From assembly GCF_003837805.1 (NCBI RefSeq), contig NZ_RQIT01000004.1:1-64000 (forward strand): 64,000 nt of DNA. The letters are read 5' to 3'. The translations under genes were made by a program, and so were the position numbers. This document shows, piece by piece, positions 61,466 to 64,000 of the stretch. The stretch's first letter is position 1. The number at the start of each line of letters is the position of its first letter. The notes beneath the pieces are model-generated. The model was not told the origin of the DNA. It did not search any database and was given only the letters and a program-made list of their open reading frames with translations. This stretch comes from Bradyrhizobium sp. RP6. Lineage in GTDB: Bacteria > Pseudomonadota > Alphaproteobacteria > Rhizobiales > Xanthobacteraceae.

Positions 61466-62299
61466 TCAGTGCGACAGCAGCACGCTCCGGGCGGTTTGCG
61501 TGACCAGATACTGGGTGACGCCCCCAAGGATCAGTTCACGAAACCTCGAATGACCATAAGCGCCCGCGACGATCAGGCCGGCGCCGACATCGCCGGCGAC
61601 TTTCTCCAAATGCGCCGCCGCGCTTTCGTCCGCGGCGGCCTCCGAGACGCGTGCGGTCGCGGTGACGCCGTGACGGCCGAGCCAGGCGGCAACGTCGGTG
61701 ACGCCGGCCATCACGGCCGAACGGTCGTTGCCCTGCTCTGGAATTTCGACGATGGTGATGTCCCTCGCCTTGCGCAGCATCGGCAGCGCGTCGCTCACCG
61801 CCCGCCGCGCCTCCGGCGTGTCCTTCCACGCCACCAGCACGTTGCGCAGGTCGAGCCAGTTGACCCGATCGGGGACGACGAGAAGCGGACGGCCGGCCTG
61901 CATCACCAGATCCTTGGGGCTCGCGAGCGAGAAAGCATCGGAGAAGGCCGGGCTCTGCCCTCCGCTGACGACGATGTCGGCGCAACGCGCCTGCGCCAGG
62001 ACGAATCGCGTCGGAAAATCCATCGCGCTGCGCCACTCGACGTGTCCGCCGCGATTCTTGGTTGCTGCGCGGAATTGTGCTTCCAGGCCGGCCATCCCTC
62101 GCTTGACCGAAGCTTCGCCCTCGTCGATCAGCGCCTGCGCCTCGGTACCGTCAGTGAAATAGAGCGGCGGCGCGAACTGGGCCGCGGCGACCCCGATGAT
62201 GGCAGCCTCGAATCGCTCGGCGAGCTCGCCCGCGACCTGAAGACGCGCCTCGTTGGGCTGGTCGAGCGCCAGGCTGACCATGACGGTCGCGTATGTCAT
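61466..62299 (-). CDS. universal stress protein with two UspA domains
   Basis: A 277-residue tandem UspA protein. The C-terminal domain carries the ATP-binding pattern GAYGHSRFRELILGGVT. The first half has LALDQPNEARLQVAGELAERF. GGGAG precedes the ATG at 62299. A FixK-like box with one mismatch lies 61-74 bp upstream, so low-oxygen control is possible. Confidence 0.87.
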   Translation of the reverse strand: MTYATVMVSLALDQPNEARLQVAGELAERFEAAIIGVAAAQFAPPLYFTDGTEAQALIDEGEASVKRGMAGLEAQFRAATKNRGGHVEWRSAMDFPTRFVLAQARCADIVVSGGQSPAFSDAFSLASPKDLVMQAGRPLLVVPDRVNWLDLRNVLVAWKDTPEARRAVSDALPMLRKARDITIVEIPEQGNDRSAVMAGVTDVAAWLGRHGVTATARVSEAAADESAAAHLEKVAGDVGAGLIVAGAYGHSRFRELILGGVTQYLVTQTARSVLLSH

Positions 62300-62359
62300 C
62301 GAGTATCTCCCAGCATCATCAAATTTCGTCGAATCCTAGACCTGCTGCCGCGCGACAGG

Positions 62360-62373
62360 CTGAGATAGATCAA
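62360..62373 (-). promoter_or_regulatory. possible FixK box upstream of the universal stress gene
   Basis: On the minus strand TTGA-TCTATC-TCAG has a perfect left half and one mismatch in the right half (TCAG for TCAA). Centred 67 bp from the usp ATG, close to the 61-63 bp spacing at fixG and fixN. Confidence 0.45.
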
Positions 62374-62516
62374 AACAAGCGCTTCTGGCTCCCCCATCGT
62401 TCAGTAGGAAATCCGCCAGTGAATTCAACGTCTGCGCTTGCCTCGGAGCGAGCCTTGGGCGAAATTGCGGGAGCGGTAAAGGTATCCTGCCTGCCCGCCG
62501 AGGATAGGAGCAGAGC

Positions 62517-64000
62517 TTGGCGCCGACCCGCGTGACCCCTCCAGCAGACGACGGTCGGGGCGAGCATTTCCGGGGCCGCATCGAGGGATTCGGGGTGGGC
62601 ACCTGGGACTTCGATCTGCAGACCCGCGAGCTTGAATGGTCGGAGATGGCCAAGCGGCTGTTTGGCCTCGAGCGGGACCAGGCCGTCAGCTACGAGCTCT
62701 TTCTTTCGCTGCTGGAACCAGGCGATCGGGACCACCTCCTGAAGGCGATCGGGCGCCTCTCGGAAGGCGGCGGGGGACTTGACCTGTCGTTCAAGGTCGG
62801 CGGCGCGTCCGGAAACGGCCAATGGATCCGAGCCAGGGCCGGCGTGATCCGGGACGATTCGGGCGCGCCACGTCATCTCAGCGGGATATTCCTCGACATC
62901 AACGAGGAAAAGCAGCTCGAGGAGGCCCTGCGCTCCCAGGAGAATCATCTACGCTCGATTCTCGAAACGGTGCCCGACGCCATGATCGTCATCGATTCAC
63001 GCGGCATCATGCAGCTCTTCAGTAGCGCCGCGGAGCGGCTGTTCGGCTACAGCAGGCAGGAAGCCATTGGCCGGAACGTGAGCATTCTCATGCCTGAGCC
63101 CGATCAGTCGCGTCACGACGGGTATCTTGCGCGCTATCTCAGGACGAGTGAGCCGCACATTATCGGCATCGGCCGGATTGTGACGGGCAAGCGCCGCGAC
63201 GGCACGACCTTCCCGATGCACCTCTCCGTCGGGCAGACGCAACGCGCGGGCGAGCCTCATTTCACCGGCTTCGTGCGGGACCTCACCGAGCACCAGCAGA
63301 CCCAGGCGCGGCTCCAGGAACTGCAAGCCGAGCTTGTGCATGTGTCGCGGTTGACCGCAATGGGCGAAATGGCCTCCGCTCTCGCCCACGAGCTCAACCA
63401 GCCGCTGGCGGCGATCAGCAACTACATGAAGGGATCGCGGCGCCTCCTCGCCGGCAGCAGCGATCCCAACTCGCCGAAGGTCGAAAGTGCGCTCGATCGA
63501 GCGGCGGAGCAGGCCTTGCGTGCCGGCCAGATCATCCGCCGGCTGCGCGACTTCGTCTCCCGCGGCGAATCGGAAAAGCGGGTCGAGAGCCTGTCGAAGC
63601 TGATCGAGGAAGCCGGCGCGCTCGGGCTCGCCGGCGCGCGCGAGCAGAACGTGCAGCTCCGCTTCAGCCTCGATCCTGACGCCGATCTCGTCCTCGCCGA
63701 CCGGGTGCAGATCCAGCAGGTGCTGGTCAATCTGTTCCGCAATGCGCTGGAAGCAATGGCGCAGTCGCCGCGGCGCGAGCTCGTCGTCGCCAACACCCGC
63801 GTCGCTGACGACATGATCGAGGTTGAGGTTTCCGACACCGGCTCGGGCTTCCGCGACGACGTCGTTCCGAACCTGTTCCAGACCTTCTTCACCACCAAAG
63901 ACACCGGCATGGGCGTGGGACTGTCCATCAGCCGCTCGATCATCGAGGCTCACGGCGGCCGCATGTGGGCCGAAAGCAACACGGCGGGCGGAGCGACTTT
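62517..64000 (+). CDS. fixL: oxygen-sensing histidine kinase FixL (3' end outside window)
   Basis: At least 494 residues of FixL, with the last dozen or so beyond the window. A first PAS domain lies at residues 20-130, a haem-binding PAS at 140-255 with His200 (SRHDGY) and Arg220 (GIGRIVTG), and a HisKA/HATPase part with His291 (ALAHELNQPL), NLFRNALEAM N-box and TGMGVGLSISRS G-box. Positions match B. japonicum FixL. The TTG at 62517 with GGAG upstream gives the N-terminus MAPTRV. When oxygen leaves the haem it phosphorylates FixJ, which activates fixK2. Confidence 0.95.
   Translation, partial: MAPTRVTPPADDGRGEHFRGRIEGFGVGTWDFDLQTRELEWSEMAKRLFGLERDQAVSYELFLSLLEPGDRDHLLKAIGRLSEGGGGLDLSFKVGGASGNGQWIRARAGVIRDDSGAPRHLSGIFLDINEEKQLEEALRSQENHLRSILETVPDAMIVIDSRGIMQLFSSAAERLFGYSRQEAIGRNVSILMPEPDQSRHDGYLARYLRTSEPHIIGIGRIVTGKRRDGTTFPMHLSVGQTQRAGEPHFTGFVRDLTEHQQTQARLQELQAELVHVSRLTAMGEMASALAHELNQPLAAISNYMKGSRRLLAGSSDPNSPKVESALDRAAEQALRAGQIIRRLRDFVSRGESEKRVESLSKLIEEAGALGLAGAREQNVQLRFSLDPDADLVLADRVQIQQVLVNLFRNALEAMAQSPRRELVVANTRVADDMIEVEVSDTGSGFRDDVVPNLFQTFFTTKDTGMGVGLSISRSIIEAHGGRMWAESNTAGGAT

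Noticed and set aside
1..64000. tRNA, rRNA, CRISPR array, insertion sequence, integrase or attachment site
   Set aside because: No cloverleaf, rRNA stretch, regular repeat-spacer array or transposase/integrase protein was recognised; repeats seen are isolated inverted repeats.

Overview
The window looks like the chromosome of a Bradyrhizobium species. It is GC-rich throughout. The right end carries fixNOQP, fixGHIS and a fixL whose residues line up with Bradyrhizobium japonicum FixL (heme His200, Arg220, phospho-acceptor His291). The left part carries narK-bjgb-flp-nasC and an nrt transporter, as in Bradyrhizobium nitrate assimilation. No tRNA, rRNA, CRISPR array, integrase or insertion sequence was seen; the mobile-looking DNA is short dispersed inverted repeats between genes.

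Layout. 0.1-4.2 kb: four metabolic genes on the minus strand (alcohol dehydrogenase, EamA transporter, aldo/keto reductase, SMP-30 lactonase-like). 4.4-17.1 kb: nitrate assimilation island with narK-bjgb-flp-nasC (minus), nrtA-nrtB-nrtC (minus), and the divergent nirC-type channel plus a PP2C-kinase fusion (plus). 17.3-31.4 kb: acyltransferase, intradiol dioxygenase, serine hydrolase, a TRAP transporter, an HWE histidine kinase, a GntR regulator followed by a five-gene ABC uptake operon, and ccdA. 31.6-37.6 kb: LysR and PraR/PhrR-like regulators, enoyl-CoA hydratase, a small exported protein, an isopropylmalate-type dehydrogenase and another alcohol dehydrogenase. 37.7-44.3 kb: a peptide-type ABC operon whose binding-protein gene is frameshifted, preceded by a CoA-transferase gene. 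44.5-52.8 kb: glycogen synthase, MpaB-type oxygenase, patatin, LysR, peroxiredoxin, small exported proteins, cupin, MFS. 52.8-64 kb: fixS-I-H-G, fixP-Q-O-N, a CBS protein, a universal stress protein, and fixL cut by the window end.

How it works together. Nitrate would enter through NarK and NrtABC, be reduced by NasC with electrons from Flp, and nitric oxide made on the way would be handled by the globin Bjgb. The clearest regulatory signal is a pair of tandem NtrC-type sites (GCAC-N7-GTGC) placed 111-112 bp from three sigma-54 type promoters. One pair sits midway between the divergent nrtA and nirC promoters; the other lies upstream of narK. In the fix region, TTGA-N6-TCAA type FixK boxes precede fixN and fixG, which encode the cbb3 oxidase and its copper/assembly proteins, and FixL is the oxygen sensor at the top of that cascade. 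No nitrite reductase or nasST lies in the window, so the nitrate pathway is completed elsewhere.
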